A program made the translations under genes and the position numbers. The notes under the pieces are model-generated. The model saw only the letters and a list, made by a program, of their open reading frames with translations. It made no database searches and was not told the origin of the DNA. DNA of 64,000 bases from Sulfuricurvum sp. (GTDB lineage Bacteria; Campylobacterota; Campylobacteria; Campylobacterales; Sulfurimonadaceae), in NCBI GenBank assembly GCA_024637295.1, contig JAGXFL010000005.1:1-64000 (forward strand). Reading direction: 5' to 3'. Shown here in pieces: positions 7,954 to 19,824 of the stretch (position 1 is its first letter; each line of letters opens with the position of its first letter).

Positions 7954-9750
7954 TTAAGGAGCATTCTTTTTTATAGATTCGCACAATACTAAAAATTCTT
8001 CTCCGTATCTTTCAAATTTCACATCCCCTACTCCGCCTACTAGCAACATTTCACTTTTATTTTGTGGAAGTCTTAGTGCTATTTCTTGTAGTGTTTTATC
8101 ATTAAACACCACATATGGAGGAACACCGTTTTTCTTTGCTATGGATAAGCGTAATGTTCTGAATTGTTCAAATGCCTCATGGTTTTCTTTATGGTTTATT
8201 TGTCCTTTACTGGAATATTTTTGATGCTCTATTAGTCGATGAGTATGTATGGTGACTAAAATCGATTTTTTTATGATATCCATCCCAAACTCATCCAATT
8301 GTAATACCCTGTAATCACCCTGCCTTATTGCTTTAAGTTCCAATAACCGATCTCCAAGGGTCAGCCAATAGTGTCGACTTCTATCTTTACCAATGCCATA
8401 AACACTTAGGGTATCATGTTCGTTTAGCACTATCTTATCATTGATAATACCTAATAATACATCTACTACATAATGAAGGCCAAACCTCTGTTTAGTTCGG
8501 TATATACAGGACAAGAACTTAAGAGCATCCTGCGTGATATCACTACATTCTTTATCTGATTGTATACAATTATCGCATTTTGATATACATGCATTGGAAG
8601 TGTCATCAAAATATTCGGCTATGAGTACATGGCGACATATTTGTGATGAAGCGAATCTAGAGGTAGCTTCCAATTTATCTAAAGCTAATGTTTTATAAGT
8701 TGAATCAATTTGTGAATCAATCATACGTTTTCTGTCTGAAAAATCAGATGCCGAAAAGAGCAATAAGGTAGCTGCATCCAATCCGTCGCGACCGGCACGT
8801 CCTATTTCCTGATAATAGTTTTCTATCGTTTTTGGCAGTGTAGTATGGACAACGAAGCGTATGTTACTTTTATCAATCCCCATGCCAAAGGCCACCGTTG
8901 CAACAACAACTTTGATCTCATCATTTAAAAAAGCATGATAGGTGGCATTTTTTTGTTCTGTTGCTAATCCTGCATGATATGCTTGTGCAGGTATGTTTTT
9001 AGCAGTTAAAAAATTGGCAATATTTTCCGCTTCTTTTCGGGTAAATGTATAGACAATACCGCTTTCATTCTCATAATCAGAGAGAAATCTTAGTAATTGA
9101 TCTCTGCCGTTACCGTATCTGTGCATTGTTGTGATATGCAGATTATCACGACGTACCTTGGCTCGGATAAGGACAGGAGTATTCAAGTGAAGTTGAGTGA
9201 GAATGTCTTGTTCTACAGGATGGGTAGCAGTTGCCGTAAAAGCGGCAATAGGAACAGCAGGGAACAGTTCGCGCAATCGGTGCAGTTGACGATAATCTTC
9301 TCTGAATTCATGTCCCCATTCACTCACACAGTGAGCTTCATCTACCACAAAAAAGTTAATAGAGATCTCTCGCAGAACACGAATGAACTCTTCACTTTTA
9401 AGCCGTTCTGGGGCAATGTATAATAATTTGAGTTGAGATTTTTGTGCACGATTGATAATCGTACGGATCTCTTGGGGGGTTTGCATCGATGAGATCATTG
9501 CAGCTTCTATACCAAATGCACTAAGTGCTGTGATTTGATCATGCATCAATGCTAATAGTGGCGATACAACCACGGTAATCCCATCTATAAGTAAAGATGG
9601 AAGCTGATAACATAACGATTTCCCCGCACCGGTTGGGAGGATCATCATCACGTCACGACCGTTTACGATGGCATCCACTGCCTCTTCTTGAAATGCCCTA
9701 AATGAAGCATGTCCAAATACGCTTTTGAGTAGTTGAAACTTCTTCTCCAC
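7954..9750 (-). CDS. recQ: ATP-dependent DNA helicase RecQ
   Basis: The protein has 598 residues, normal for RecQ. Helicase core: Walker A in PTGAGKSLCYQLP (~39-51), DEAH in VVDEAHCVSEWGHEF, motif VI region QEIGRAGRDG. A zinc-binding RQC segment follows with four Cys (SSQICRH ... NACISKCDNC), then a winged helix and a C-terminal HRDC domain of ~75 residues. RecQ unwinds DNA 3' to 5' in recombination and stalled-fork repair. It is transcribed alone, after the signalling gene at 9785. Confidence 0.95.
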   Translation of the reverse strand: MEKKFQLLKSVFGHASFRAFQEEAVDAIVNGRDVMMILPTGAGKSLCYQLPSLLIDGITVVVSPLLALMHDQITALSAFGIEAAMISSMQTPQEIRTIINRAQKSQLKLLYIAPERLKSEEFIRVLREISINFFVVDEAHCVSEWGHEFREDYRQLHRLRELFPAVPIAAFTATATHPVEQDILTQLHLNTPVLIRAKVRRDNLHITTMHRYGNGRDQLLRFLSDYENESGIVYTFTRKEAENIANFLTAKNIPAQAYHAGLATEQKNATYHAFLNDEIKVVVATVAFGMGIDKSNIRFVVHTTLPKTIENYYQEIGRAGRDGLDAATLLLFSASDFSDRKRMIDSQIDSTYKTLALDKLEATSRFASSQICRHVLIAEYFDDTSNACISKCDNCIQSDKECSDITQDALKFLSCIYRTKQRFGLHYVVDVLLGIINDKIVLNEHDTLSVYGIGKDRSRHYWLTLGDRLLELKAIRQGDYRVLQLDEFGMDIIKKSILVTIHTHRLIEHQKYSSKGQINHKENHEAFEQFRTLRLSIAKKNGVPPYVVFNDKTLQEIALRLPQNKSEMLLVGGVGDVKFERYGEEFLVLCESIKKNAP

Positions 9751-9784
9751 CGATTTCCTTATTGCTGTAAACGTAAACGCTATA

Positions 9785-12370
9785 CTATCGTAATCTATGA
9801 ATCAATTCATCTTTAGGTTCACCAAAATAATACCCTTGAGAATAATCAATATCAAGGGTCTTGACCATATTAAATACTTCTTCACAGCAAACAAATTCAC
9901 CGATTGTTTTTATACCGGTACGTTTTGCAAAATCAACAATTGTTTTAACCACTTCAACTGAATCTTCATCTTTGTCTATATGTTTGATAATCGATCCATC
10001 AATCTTGATAAAATCAGGTTTGAGTCGAAGTAAATACTCGAAATTGGAATAACCGGTCCCAAAGTCATCTATGGCAATCGTACACCCATGTTTTTTTGCT
10101 TTTTGTATAAAACTGATGACTTCCTCGAAGTTCTCAATCCCCTCAGATTCCACCAATTCAATTACAACACGCCCCTGAACATCATAATAATCCAACATAT
10201 TAAAGAAATAGTTATTGCAATCAATGGACAGGATGTCTTCAATGGTCAGATTGATAGAAAATGAGACACTTTCTGTCTCAAATTTTTTAAATGCTTTTTC
10301 TATGACTTTTTTGGTGATTTCATGATATTGCTTAGATTTTTTTGCAATCTCTAAAAATATAAATGGTGAGACAATAGTACCGTCTTCATCGATGAGGCGC
10401 ACTAAGACCTCGTATTTTTCAATCATACCATTAGCGTTATTAACGATTGGCTGACAATGGATCACAATCCTGTCATCCTCAATTGCTTTTTTGATTTTAA
10501 GTGCCCACTGAATATTGTTTTCGTATTCTTTTTCCAAAGAGAACTCTTCGGCATAGACAATAAACGGTCGCTTCCGTTTTTTACCGATCGTCAGTGCCAT
10601 GTCTGCTGTTGCAATGATTTTGTCCGAATGCTCAAAAGAGATTCCGATGGTTGTCTCAAGGGGTATCAGTTTTTCTTTTATAATGAGCGGTTTAAAACGT
10701 ATTTCGGCAGCAATTTCATGTAAAACAGTTAAAAAGACTTCTCGATTCATCTGATCACACATCATAGCAAATACATCCGATCCCAATCGATAAATATTCA
10801 TCTTTAGACCGGTAATGGATTTAAGAATATTACTAAGTTCCTTGATGACTTCATCTCCGATGCGTTGACCATAGAAATCATTGATTTCACTAAAATGATC
10901 GACATCGATCAATGCCAATGCTGGATTTTCAACGGACGTTAATGCACTAACCAGCGCAAAGCGATTTCCAAGTCCGGTAAGTGCATCCGTTTTAGCAATG
11001 CGTTCTAGATTTTCTCTTTTTTCAATCAGCTCTGTAATATCATGCCTTACAGCGATATACTCGACAACATCTCCGAACTCATTAAACATAGGAGCGATAT
11101 AGGTGTCAAGAAAATAGGCAGAACCATCTTTATGACGATTCTGCAGGATTCCTCTCCAGACCTTTTTTTGGGTTAATAATCCCCACATCTCAGTGTATAC
11201 ATTTTGGTCAACATCAGGATGCCGAATGAGAGAATGAGACTGCCCTATGAGTTCTTTACGCGTGTAGCCACTCACTTCACAAAACTTATCATTTGCGTAG
11301 GTGATGATCCCATTGAGATCACTTTTGGTAACGATGTTGTGATGATCCAATACCTTTTTATACCGGTCTAACTGCTGGAGAGTATTTGTGAGGTTAATAT
11401 TGCTTTTTTCAACATGGTCAATGAGTATTCCAAGCCAACGTCTAAGAAAATAAAGCAGTATCAAGGCCAACATTAATGCAACAATACCGTACAAAAATAC
11501 TTTCAAATATACTGAATAGACTTTTGCGGTGTTGTCTCGAATAAATATTGCCTTAGCAACCTCTTGATTTTGATAATTTTTTAACGGGACAACGATTGTA
11601 TTGTATCGATAAAAATTGTTTGGTATCTCTATCGTATTAGCGATACCGAATTTTGATTTTTTCAGCTCATCATACATATCGGATGATAATCCGACATCTG
11701 CTTCGAACCATTTATTGAACAATGTTCGTTTGTAAAGTCCTTTTTTTAATAACGGATCACGTGGCATGAGTATAAAACCGGATCGATTGATCAAATCATG
11801 AAACTCTGAAGTCAGACGCTTGGGGTCTGAACCGATTTCGAGGGCACCCTCATATTTTCCATTTATTATGATTGGGACTGCAACACGATAGGCCAAACCG
11901 TATATCCCAATCTCAAATCCGGAGTTTCCGATATGTGATTTATGAACAGCTGCAATCATCGGACGTTTTTTGGAAATCATATCACCGTAATGGTTTTGTT
12001 CATGCATTCGTAGCAAAGAGTTACCATTAGCTTCATGTAACTGAAGTATGATAATGTTGTCACCTTTTACTGCTTCCCAGCGACTATTCCACAAACGAAT
12101 TATCTCAACACGATCACGCTTTACAAACGCTTCATTAAAACCTGGTGTATTGATAAAGTCATTTAAGATGGAGATGTCATTTAATCGTTGTCTCTCAAAA
12201 ATTTGATTATAGGCAAAACGGGAGTATTCAATATCATTTTTTTGCAAGTCAGACAATGCATTATATTCACTGTAAACAAACAACCCGCCCGCGCTCAGGG
12301 CAAAAACAATCATTGCCCCAGTGACTAAAAATAGAGCTTTGTCTTTAATCGATTGTTGCATACGTCCCAT
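9785..12370 (-). CDS. Cache-PAS-GGDEF(degenerate)-EAL membrane signalling protein
   Basis: The start at 12370 is chosen because GAGG sits six bases before that ATG; an in-frame ATG at 12433 would add 21 residues. Order of parts: a membrane segment, a periplasmic double-Cache-like sensor (~270 residues), a second membrane segment (FLYGIVALMLALILLYFL), a PAS domain (SDLNGIITYANDKF ... RHKDGSAYF), then GGDEF and EAL. The GGDEF signature reads RLGSDVF instead of GGEEF, so cyclase activity is improbable. EAL residues look complete: YEVLVRL, ELVESE, DDFGTGYSNF, KIDGSII, SQGYYFGEP. Probably a c-di-GMP phosphodiesterase whose GGDEF part is regulatory. Confidence 0.9.
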   Translation of the reverse strand: MGRMQQSIKDKALFLVTGAMIVFALSAGGLFVYSEYNALSDLQKNDIEYSRFAYNQIFERQRLNDISILNDFINTPGFNEAFVKRDRVEIIRLWNSRWEAVKGDNIIILQLHEANGNSLLRMHEQNHYGDMISKKRPMIAAVHKSHIGNSGFEIGIYGLAYRVAVPIIINGKYEGALEIGSDPKRLTSEFHDLINRSGFILMPRDPLLKKGLYKRTLFNKWFEADVGLSSDMYDELKKSKFGIANTIEIPNNFYRYNTIVVPLKNYQNQEVAKAIFIRDNTAKVYSVYLKVFLYGIVALMLALILLYFLRRWLGILIDHVEKSNINLTNTLQQLDRYKKVLDHHNIVTKSDLNGIITYANDKFCEVSGYTRKELIGQSHSLIRHPDVDQNVYTEMWGLLTQKKVWRGILQNRHKDGSAYFLDTYIAPMFNEFGDVVEYIAVRHDITELIEKRENLERIAKTDALTGLGNRFALVSALTSVENPALALIDVDHFSEINDFYGQRIGDEVIKELSNILKSITGLKMNIYRLGSDVFAMMCDQMNREVFLTVLHEIAAEIRFKPLIIKEKLIPLETTIGISFEHSDKIIATADMALTIGKKRKRPFIVYAEEFSLEKEYENNIQWALKIKKAIEDDRIVIHCQPIVNNANGMIEKYEVLVRLIDEDGTIVSPFIFLEIAKKSKQYHEITKKVIEKAFKKFETESVSFSINLTIEDILSIDCNNYFFNMLDYYDVQGRVVIELVESEGIENFEEVISFIQKAKKHGCTIAIDDFGTGYSNFEYLLRLKPDFIKIDGSIIKHIDKDEDSVEVVKTIVDFAKRTGIKTIGEFVCCEEVFNMVKTLDIDYSQGYYFGEPKDELIHRLR

Positions 12371-12427
12371 AATAAGCCTCATGATTTTTATTATATTGTG
12401 TTTAAGTGTAATACCAATAAGCTTAAT

Positions 12428-12449
12428 TATCACATTAATATCACATTAA
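12428..12449. repeat. Tandem 11-bp direct repeat
   Basis: TATCACATTAA occurs twice head to tail (12428-12438 and 12439-12449) and a third copy begins (TATC). It lies between the divergent 9785-12370 gene and tgt. The 11-bp period puts both copies on one face of the helix, so it could be a regulator site; no regulator is known. Confidence 0.5.
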
Positions 12450-12497
12450 TATCGTTCAATTATTAATTTAATCTGATAAAGTTCAGAATATACTTGA

Positions 12498-14438
<1,941 letters not shown>

Positions 14439-14451
<13 letters not shown>

Positions 14452-15362
14452 AGAGAATCGCCATCAGTGTCGGCGATCTAAACGGTGTCGGATTTGAAAT
14501 CATCCTCAAGGCGCATGATCATATAAAAACATTGTGCGAGCCGATGTACTGTATTAACTATACAATGGCACATCAATCAGCAAGATTGCTCAAACGACAG
14601 ATTCCCAATGATTTTTATATGTACAAGGTATCCGGAGAATTTACCATCATTCCTGGTGAGATCAGCGAATTAAGTGGAAAATACAGTTTTGATTCATTTA
14701 TGAGTGGCGTTGAATTAGCACGCAGTGGTACAGTCGATGCGATTGTCACGCTACCGATACATAAAGAAGCATGGAAGATGGCAGGAATCAACTATGTCGG
14801 GCATACAGATGCACTCAGAGATCTCTTCAAGCAAGAAGCCATCATGATGCTGGGATGTGAAAAAATGTATGTAGCACTGTTTACAGAGCACGTACCTTTA
14901 CGTGATGTTATCAAACATATCAATGTCGAAGAACTCAGTGATTTTATGATCCGTTTTTACGGCAGTATGGCAGCTGATACCATTGGTGTTCTTGGATTGA
15001 ATCCTCATGCCGGTGATAATGGTGTATTGGGAGATGAAGAAAAATTTATAAAAGAAGCGATTAGTAGCGTCAATACTCATTTTGGAAAAGAAATATTTAT
15101 AGGCCCGCTTGTACCCGATGTTGCTTTTACTGCACATCAACGATCACGCTTTAGGTATTTTATTGCAATGTATCATGATCAGGGATTAGCGCCTCTTAAA
15201 GCACTCTATTTTGATGAGAGTATCAATGTCTCGCTTGGGCTTCCTATTGTTCGTACATCGGTGGATCACGGAACAGCTTTTGATATTGCCTACCAACATA
15301 AAGCAGCAACGGCAAGCTATATTAATGCCATTACAGCTGCCATTGCATTTATAAAGGATTAA
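14439..15362 (+). CDS. pdxA: 4-hydroxythreonine-4-phosphate dehydrogenase
   Basis: 307 residues, slightly short for the family, as is common in Campylobacterota. Motifs: ISVGDLNGVGFEI at the start, GHTDALRDLF with a metal-binding His, NPHAGDNGVLGDEE, MYHDQGLAPLK, and TSVDHGTAFDIA. It oxidises 4-phosphohydroxy-L-threonine with NAD to the 3-amino-2-oxo compound that PdxJ uses. It sits directly downstream of pdxJ in the tgt-pdxJ-pdxA run. Confidence 0.97.
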
Positions 15363-15364
15363 CC

Positions 15365-16822
15365 ATTAAACCTAACGCTGTCACTGCCATTGTAGATATA
15401 TTAAAAGCATACTTACCTACCAATCTGTATGCATTGGATTTTACGGTTGAACATTACAAATCTCTTCTTAAAGCACTCAAAATTACTGACAACGAAGAGC
15501 TCTTTAATCTTAAAAAAGGGACATTGATTGATGGTTTAGTTGAATACTTCAATCTATCTTTTCAAAATATATCCGTTGACCTCACATTTACTGATTGTAA
15601 AATCACCAAACATTTTCTCGATAAGAGTGTTTCTGAAACTTTAGACAGAATGATGCACAACAATTCTAAAATACTTATTGATATTGCACAACGGCGTGAC
15701 GAGTACCGTGTATTGCCGTATTTATTATCCGTACCTGAGGAGACAAAAGAGCTTTTATTCAAAGGTTATATCAACAACAATGAAGATATAAGCAATGCAC
15801 GTATGCTCATGCGGTTGCAAATCCAACCTATTTTAAATGCTGGCGATCGTGATATTATTTTCTTCTTGCGAGGGCGTATATGGATCCGTTACTATATGCC
15901 ACCTAAAAAAGTTTTGGATGGAGAGGAGAAGCGGTTTGCCGGAGAATCAGTAGAATCTCTACAAGCAATGTATGATACCTATTTCCCAAAGGGGATGTGG
16001 GATGATATTGAATCGATATTAAACGATGTGCTTGACGAAAAATTAAACTTTTCTCTCATAAGTAGTGAAATATTTAAAAAAACATTTATTCCGGTGTTTC
16101 GAGGAATGATAGAAATATTGTTAATTGATGTCATTAGCCCAAATGAGCGCGACAGAATTGAAGGCTTTACGGGATATGTGTTGCGTAAGTATTTTGATCA
16201 GATTCTCCTTTATACTGCCAAAAACCTATTATTATTTGTCGAAAATAGAGACAAAAATGCGGAATTGTTTATCAAATCTTTTTCTGACACTTCAACAATT
16301 GATGCAAATGGAAATAAAACAAAAATATATCCCATAGTTGATACTAAAAATCAAACATGGAATCATGTGACAATATTATCGATCTTACTCCAATATAAAC
16401 AAGCAAAACAACGGATGGTTTCACAAAACAATATTCTCGCAAGCATAAAGGAACAAATTCACCAATCCGATATGAATCTAAAGTCTGAAGAAAAAATCCA
16501 AGAGACACAAGAAAAAAATATTGATCAATTAATCAAACAAATCGCTGACGATGAGTTAAGTAATTTTAAAAACAAAAAAAATGCTGATCCGGTACGAGTA
16601 AGACGATATGAAGAACTTTTAACAAAAAAGAGAACAGAAGAAAACGAACTCTATTTGATCAAAAATCGTATTGCCAATTTTATAATTGAATTAAAACGAC
16701 AAAAAAGCAAGCTTAAACACGAAACTGAAGCTAAAAACACCCTTATTGAACAGACAGAACCACTCAAAGAGACCTATGAGCGTATTGCTCATGCACTTGT
16801 ACTGGTCCTATCCAAACGATAG
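15365..16822 (+). CDS. Hypothetical coiled-coil protein, possible ATT start
   Basis: I do not recognise this protein. It is soluble, with a mostly helical N-terminal part (about 330 residues including FFLRGRIWIRYYMPP) and a long charged coiled-coil from ~residue 345 to the end. The first ordinary start codon in frame is TTG at 15434, with no ribosome site. The frame is open back to the pdxA stop, and AAGGATTAACC precedes an ATT at 15365, at ideal distance; the residues encoded between read like a normal helix (NAVTAIVDILKAYLP). I therefore give 15365 as start, with 15434 as the fallback. Probably co-transcribed with pdxA. Confidence 0.6.
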   Translation: MKPNAVTAIVDILKAYLPTNLYALDFTVEHYKSLLKALKITDNEELFNLKKGTLIDGLVEYFNLSFQNISVDLTFTDCKITKHFLDKSVSETLDRMMHNNSKILIDIAQRRDEYRVLPYLLSVPEETKELLFKGYINNNEDISNARMLMRLQIQPILNAGDRDIIFFLRGRIWIRYYMPPKKVLDGEEKRFAGESVESLQAMYDTYFPKGMWDDIESILNDVLDEKLNFSLISSEIFKKTFIPVFRGMIEILLIDVISPNERDRIEGFTGYVLRKYFDQILLYTAKNLLLFVENRDKNAELFIKSFSDTSTIDANGNKTKIYPIVDTKNQTWNHVTILSILLQYKQAKQRMVSQNNILASIKEQIHQSDMNLKSEEKIQETQEKNIDQLIKQIADDELSNFKNKKNADPVRVRRYEELLTKKRTEENELYLIKNRIANFIIELKRQKSKLKHETEAKNTLIEQTEPLKETYERIAHALVLVLSKR

Positions 16823-16838
16823 GTCAGTGGATACTTTC

Positions 16839-17984
16839 TCACGATAAACGATTTTTATAATCTTCATACCCAAATTCATGAACGATCTTTAGCTGATTGT
16901 TTTTTGTCCACACTGCTAGTGTCGGTAACTTTACACCGTTAAATGTCGTATTTTTGACAAAGGTATAATGAATCTGATCTTCAAATATAAGCTTGTCACC
17001 GATGCAAAGCGGTGCATCGAATGAATAGTCCCCCATAATATCCCCGGCAAGGCAAGTGTTACCGCCCAAACGATAGGTATGGGCTTTTTCACCCGCTTCG
17101 CCAGAGCCTCGGATCATGGCACGATACGGCATTGCAAGTGTATCTGGCATATGCGCTTCTGCAGAGGTATCCAAAATGGCAATATCCATGCCGTTGTGTA
17201 TGATATCGAGAACAGATGTAACCAATGGGCCCGTTTGCCATCCAACCGCCTCACCAGGTTCTAGATATACCGTTATATTGTTGTGACGCGCTTTGAAGTC
17301 TCGGATGACATTGATGAGACGGTCAACATCATAGTCAGTACGTGTAATGTGATGTCCTCCACCAAAATTGACGTATTTTAATCCATCTATATACGATCCA
17401 AATTTAGATTCAAAGGCTTCTAATACCCCTTCTAATGCATCAACGTTTTGTTCACACAATGCGTGAAAATTCAAACCATCCAGTTTACTCACAATAGATT
17501 TATCAAAATTTGCTATTGTCGTTCCCAAACGGCTGTAAATACCGCATGGATTATACAAATCAACGGGAGAGGATGAATATTCAGGATTGACACGTAATGA
17601 AACACTAATGGAAGGGTTAATGGCTTTTACACGATCATAATAACGGTGAAACTGTCCGGGTGAATTAAAAACAATATCGTCACTGATACAGGCGATCTCC
17701 TCGATTTCATCTTCTTTAAATGCTGGAGAATAGGTATGCACTTCTTTGTTCATTATTTCACGTGCAAGCTTGGCTTCATGCAGACCACTTGCCGTACACC
17801 CATGCAAATATTGTCCAACAAGGTCGAACGTCGACCACATTGCGAACCCTTTTAGAGCTAAAATAACCTTAGCACCGGATTCTTTTTGGACTCGGTCTAA
17901 AAGTTGGAGATTTTTTTCTAAAAGTGCTTCTTGACAAATATACATTGGAGTGTGGGGAATTTGGGAAAAATCGATGTCGGCCAT
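16839..17984 (-). CDS. nspC: Carboxynorspermidine decarboxylase
   Basis: The start at 17984 is favoured because AAGGA lies seven bases upstream. ~381 residues of the alanine racemase-fold PLP decarboxylase type. The PLP lysine is in LALKGFAMWS (Lys45). Other family marks: SRLGTT, LNFHALCEQN, VNFGGGHHITR, LEPGEAVGWQTG, and GNTCLAGD with the cross-subunit Cys. It converts carboxy(nor)spermidine to (nor)spermidine. The partner synthase is encoded at 21074-22258, three genes away on the same strand. Confidence 0.93.
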   Translation of the reverse strand: MADIDFSQIPHTPMYICQEALLEKNLQLLDRVQKESGAKVILALKGFAMWSTFDLVGQYLHGCTASGLHEAKLAREIMNKEVHTYSPAFKEDEIEEIACISDDIVFNSPGQFHRYYDRVKAINPSISVSLRVNPEYSSSPVDLYNPCGIYSRLGTTIANFDKSIVSKLDGLNFHALCEQNVDALEGVLEAFESKFGSYIDGLKYVNFGGGHHITRTDYDVDRLINVIRDFKARHNNITVYLEPGEAVGWQTGPLVTSVLDIIHNGMDIAILDTSAEAHMPDTLAMPYRAMIRGSGEAGEKAHTYRLGGNTCLAGDIMGDYSFDAPLCIGDKLIFEDQIHYTFVKNTTFNGVKLPTLAVWTKNNQLKIVHEFGYEDYKNRLS

Positions 17985-18032
17985 TCGAAGGTCCTTGGGT
18001 TTTAGTGGCATGATTGTACCATAAGAGGGGTA

Positions 18033-18788
18033 TCAGGCGGTTTCGAATCCACCGGTTACTTTGATATGCCATGGCTCATAACGAACGCCAAATAAGTTAT
18101 TTGCCGTATAGCGTATGGTAATATACCCACCGTCATACAATTTTTTAAAAACATCCGTTTCTTGAAATTTTTCAGTAAAGTTATATTGACCGAGACCTAC
18201 TTTTCCGATGTCAAAATCTCCAACGCTGTGAAAAGTGAATCCAGGAGGAGCTATTGATGTAGAGGCGACTCGAAGATCGCCTCCTGCGTTGGCCATTTTT
18301 CGAACAAATAATAAAAGCTGTTTAACCGGTAATCTCACACCAGAGGTGAGGACAAGATTGTTACCGATAAGACGTTTTATTTGTGCATACTTCTCTGTTG
18401 CAGCACCTTTCATAAGAAAATGTCCCGTCTTATTAACGTATACAACATCTTTTTTAGGGGTAACAACCGTTAATTGTGGTACGGTTCTCTCACCAAAAAA
18501 TCCATATTTGCGTGGATCACCATAAAATATAGATTCAATAAAAGCAATTTCATCTTTGTTAAGTGGTTTTTTACATCGAGCTGCCGTTTTAAGCAGTTCA
18601 TCAAAGCTCAAGATATTAAATTGAACATATCCCACTTGATTTTGAACAATGGTAAGTTTTTTGAGTAATGAGACAACAGTCGAATTAACACTTCCTCCTG
18701 TTACGGTAGCATCAATCTCCTCCATCGTGCCCCATAATGTACTGGTGGCAGTTAATGCACTCAACGCCATAAACGTTCTTCTATCCAC
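18033..18788 (-). CDS. M15 (VanY-like) peptidase with Tat-like signal
   Basis: The N-terminus DRRTFMAL followed by a hydrophobic stretch resembles a twin-arginine signal. The C-terminal half has the zinc and catalytic pattern of M15 D,D-/L,D-peptidases: SGVRLPVKQ (~149-157), H187-x5-D193 in FHSVGDFDIG, and E238PWH241. Such enzymes trim peptidoglycan peptides in the periplasm. 251 residues. The stop is 48 bp before the nspC start codon, so the two may share a transcript. Confidence 0.82.
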   Translation of the reverse strand: MDRRTFMALSALTATSTLWGTMEEIDATVTGGSVNSTVVSLLKKLTIVQNQVGYVQFNILSFDELLKTAARCKKPLNKDEIAFIESIFYGDPRKYGFFGERTVPQLTVVTPKKDVVYVNKTGHFLMKGAATEKYAQIKRLIGNNLVLTSGVRLPVKQLLLFVRKMANAGGDLRVASTSIAPPGFTFHSVGDFDIGKVGLGQYNFTEKFQETDVFKKLYDGGYITIRYTANNLFGVRYEPWHIKVTGGFETA

Positions 18789-18959
18789 GGTTTGATATCC
18801 TCTGCAATCATAATAAAGTGTATTGTAGTGTAAAAATAACGATTTATACCTACATGTAAACTAATAAATTATCTATAAGTAAAAAAGCTTAGCAATTTCG
18901 GTTCCATAATAGTTTTAAATCATAAATTATGTTAAAATATACAGATAATGGAGGTAAGG

Positions 18960-19775
18960 ATGAGCAAGCGCACTATGCATTTTGCAGACGTATTATACTC
19001 ATCTAATCCACAACACATACTGGATGCAATACATGGTTTTAACCATATGCTTGAAGAGACACCGGAGATAAATTGGCGTCTTGATATGTTCGTTACCTAC
19101 GGTGTTATTGTTCCGCATGGAAGCTGGGATTTTTCAGGATTTACCGCGAACATGGCCTATCGTGTTTTGGCAGGTTCTCCGGTTGATACCGTTGTAGTTA
19201 TTGGACCCTCTCACCACACAAGTTTGAAGGGAATAAGTATAAGTGATGATGAATCGTTCGAGACTCCTTTAGGAGACATTCCTATTGATAATAATCTTGT
19301 CGACTATATTAAGCATAATTTTGACGTAACCAGCTTTTCATTAGCACATGCAGAGCACAGTACAGAAGTGCAGATGCCCTTCATTCATCACTATTTACCT
19401 AATGCAAAAGTTGTAGAATTGGTCTATGGATTTGCAACTGCTGAATCGCTGCAGCCAATCATCACATATATTTTGGAAAATCGGCGATATGCTGTAGTCA
19501 TCACAACTGATCTTAGTCATCAATACACACTTGAGGATGCTAATGCTATTGATACAATCTGCATTGATGCAATAACGCAAGGTAATGTTGATCTATTAAA
19601 CGATGGTTGTGTGGCATGCGGGTCAATTGCAGTTGAAGCAATTTTAAAAGCTGCATACGAAGAAGACCTTGAAGGTATCTTACTTGATTATTCTACCAGT
19701 GCAGATTCCAATGGTGATTTCACAAGCGTTGTCGGATATATGAGCGCTATCTTTCAAGACAAACTATCCTTGTAA
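18960..19775 (+). CDS. Memo-like (AmmeMemoRadiSam system B) protein
   Basis: The start at 18960 follows GGAGG by five bases; an in-frame ATG at 18948 lies within that ribosome site. The ~271-residue protein has Memo family marks: GVIVPHGSWDFSG, VVIGPSHHTSLKG, AEHSTEVQMPFIHHYLP, TTDLSHQ, and ACGSIAVEA. Memo proteins share the fold of extradiol dioxygenases, and several of these His residues would be metal ligands. In many bacteria this protein accompanies an AMMECR1 protein and a radical SAM enzyme; neither is in this window. Biochemical role unknown. Confidence 0.88.
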   Translation: MSKRTMHFADVLYSSNPQHILDAIHGFNHMLEETPEINWRLDMFVTYGVIVPHGSWDFSGFTANMAYRVLAGSPVDTVVVIGPSHHTSLKGISISDDESFETPLGDIPIDNNLVDYIKHNFDVTSFSLAHAEHSTEVQMPFIHHYLPNAKVVELVYGFATAESLQPIITYILENRRYAVVITTDLSHQYTLEDANAIDTICIDAITQGNVDLLNDGCVACGSIAVEAILKAAYEEDLEGILLDYSTSADSNGDFTSVVGYMSAIFQDKLSL

Positions 19776-19824
19776 TAATTAAGAATAAGTCATCTATAAT
19801 AATAGAATCTAATAAGGAGTGTTG

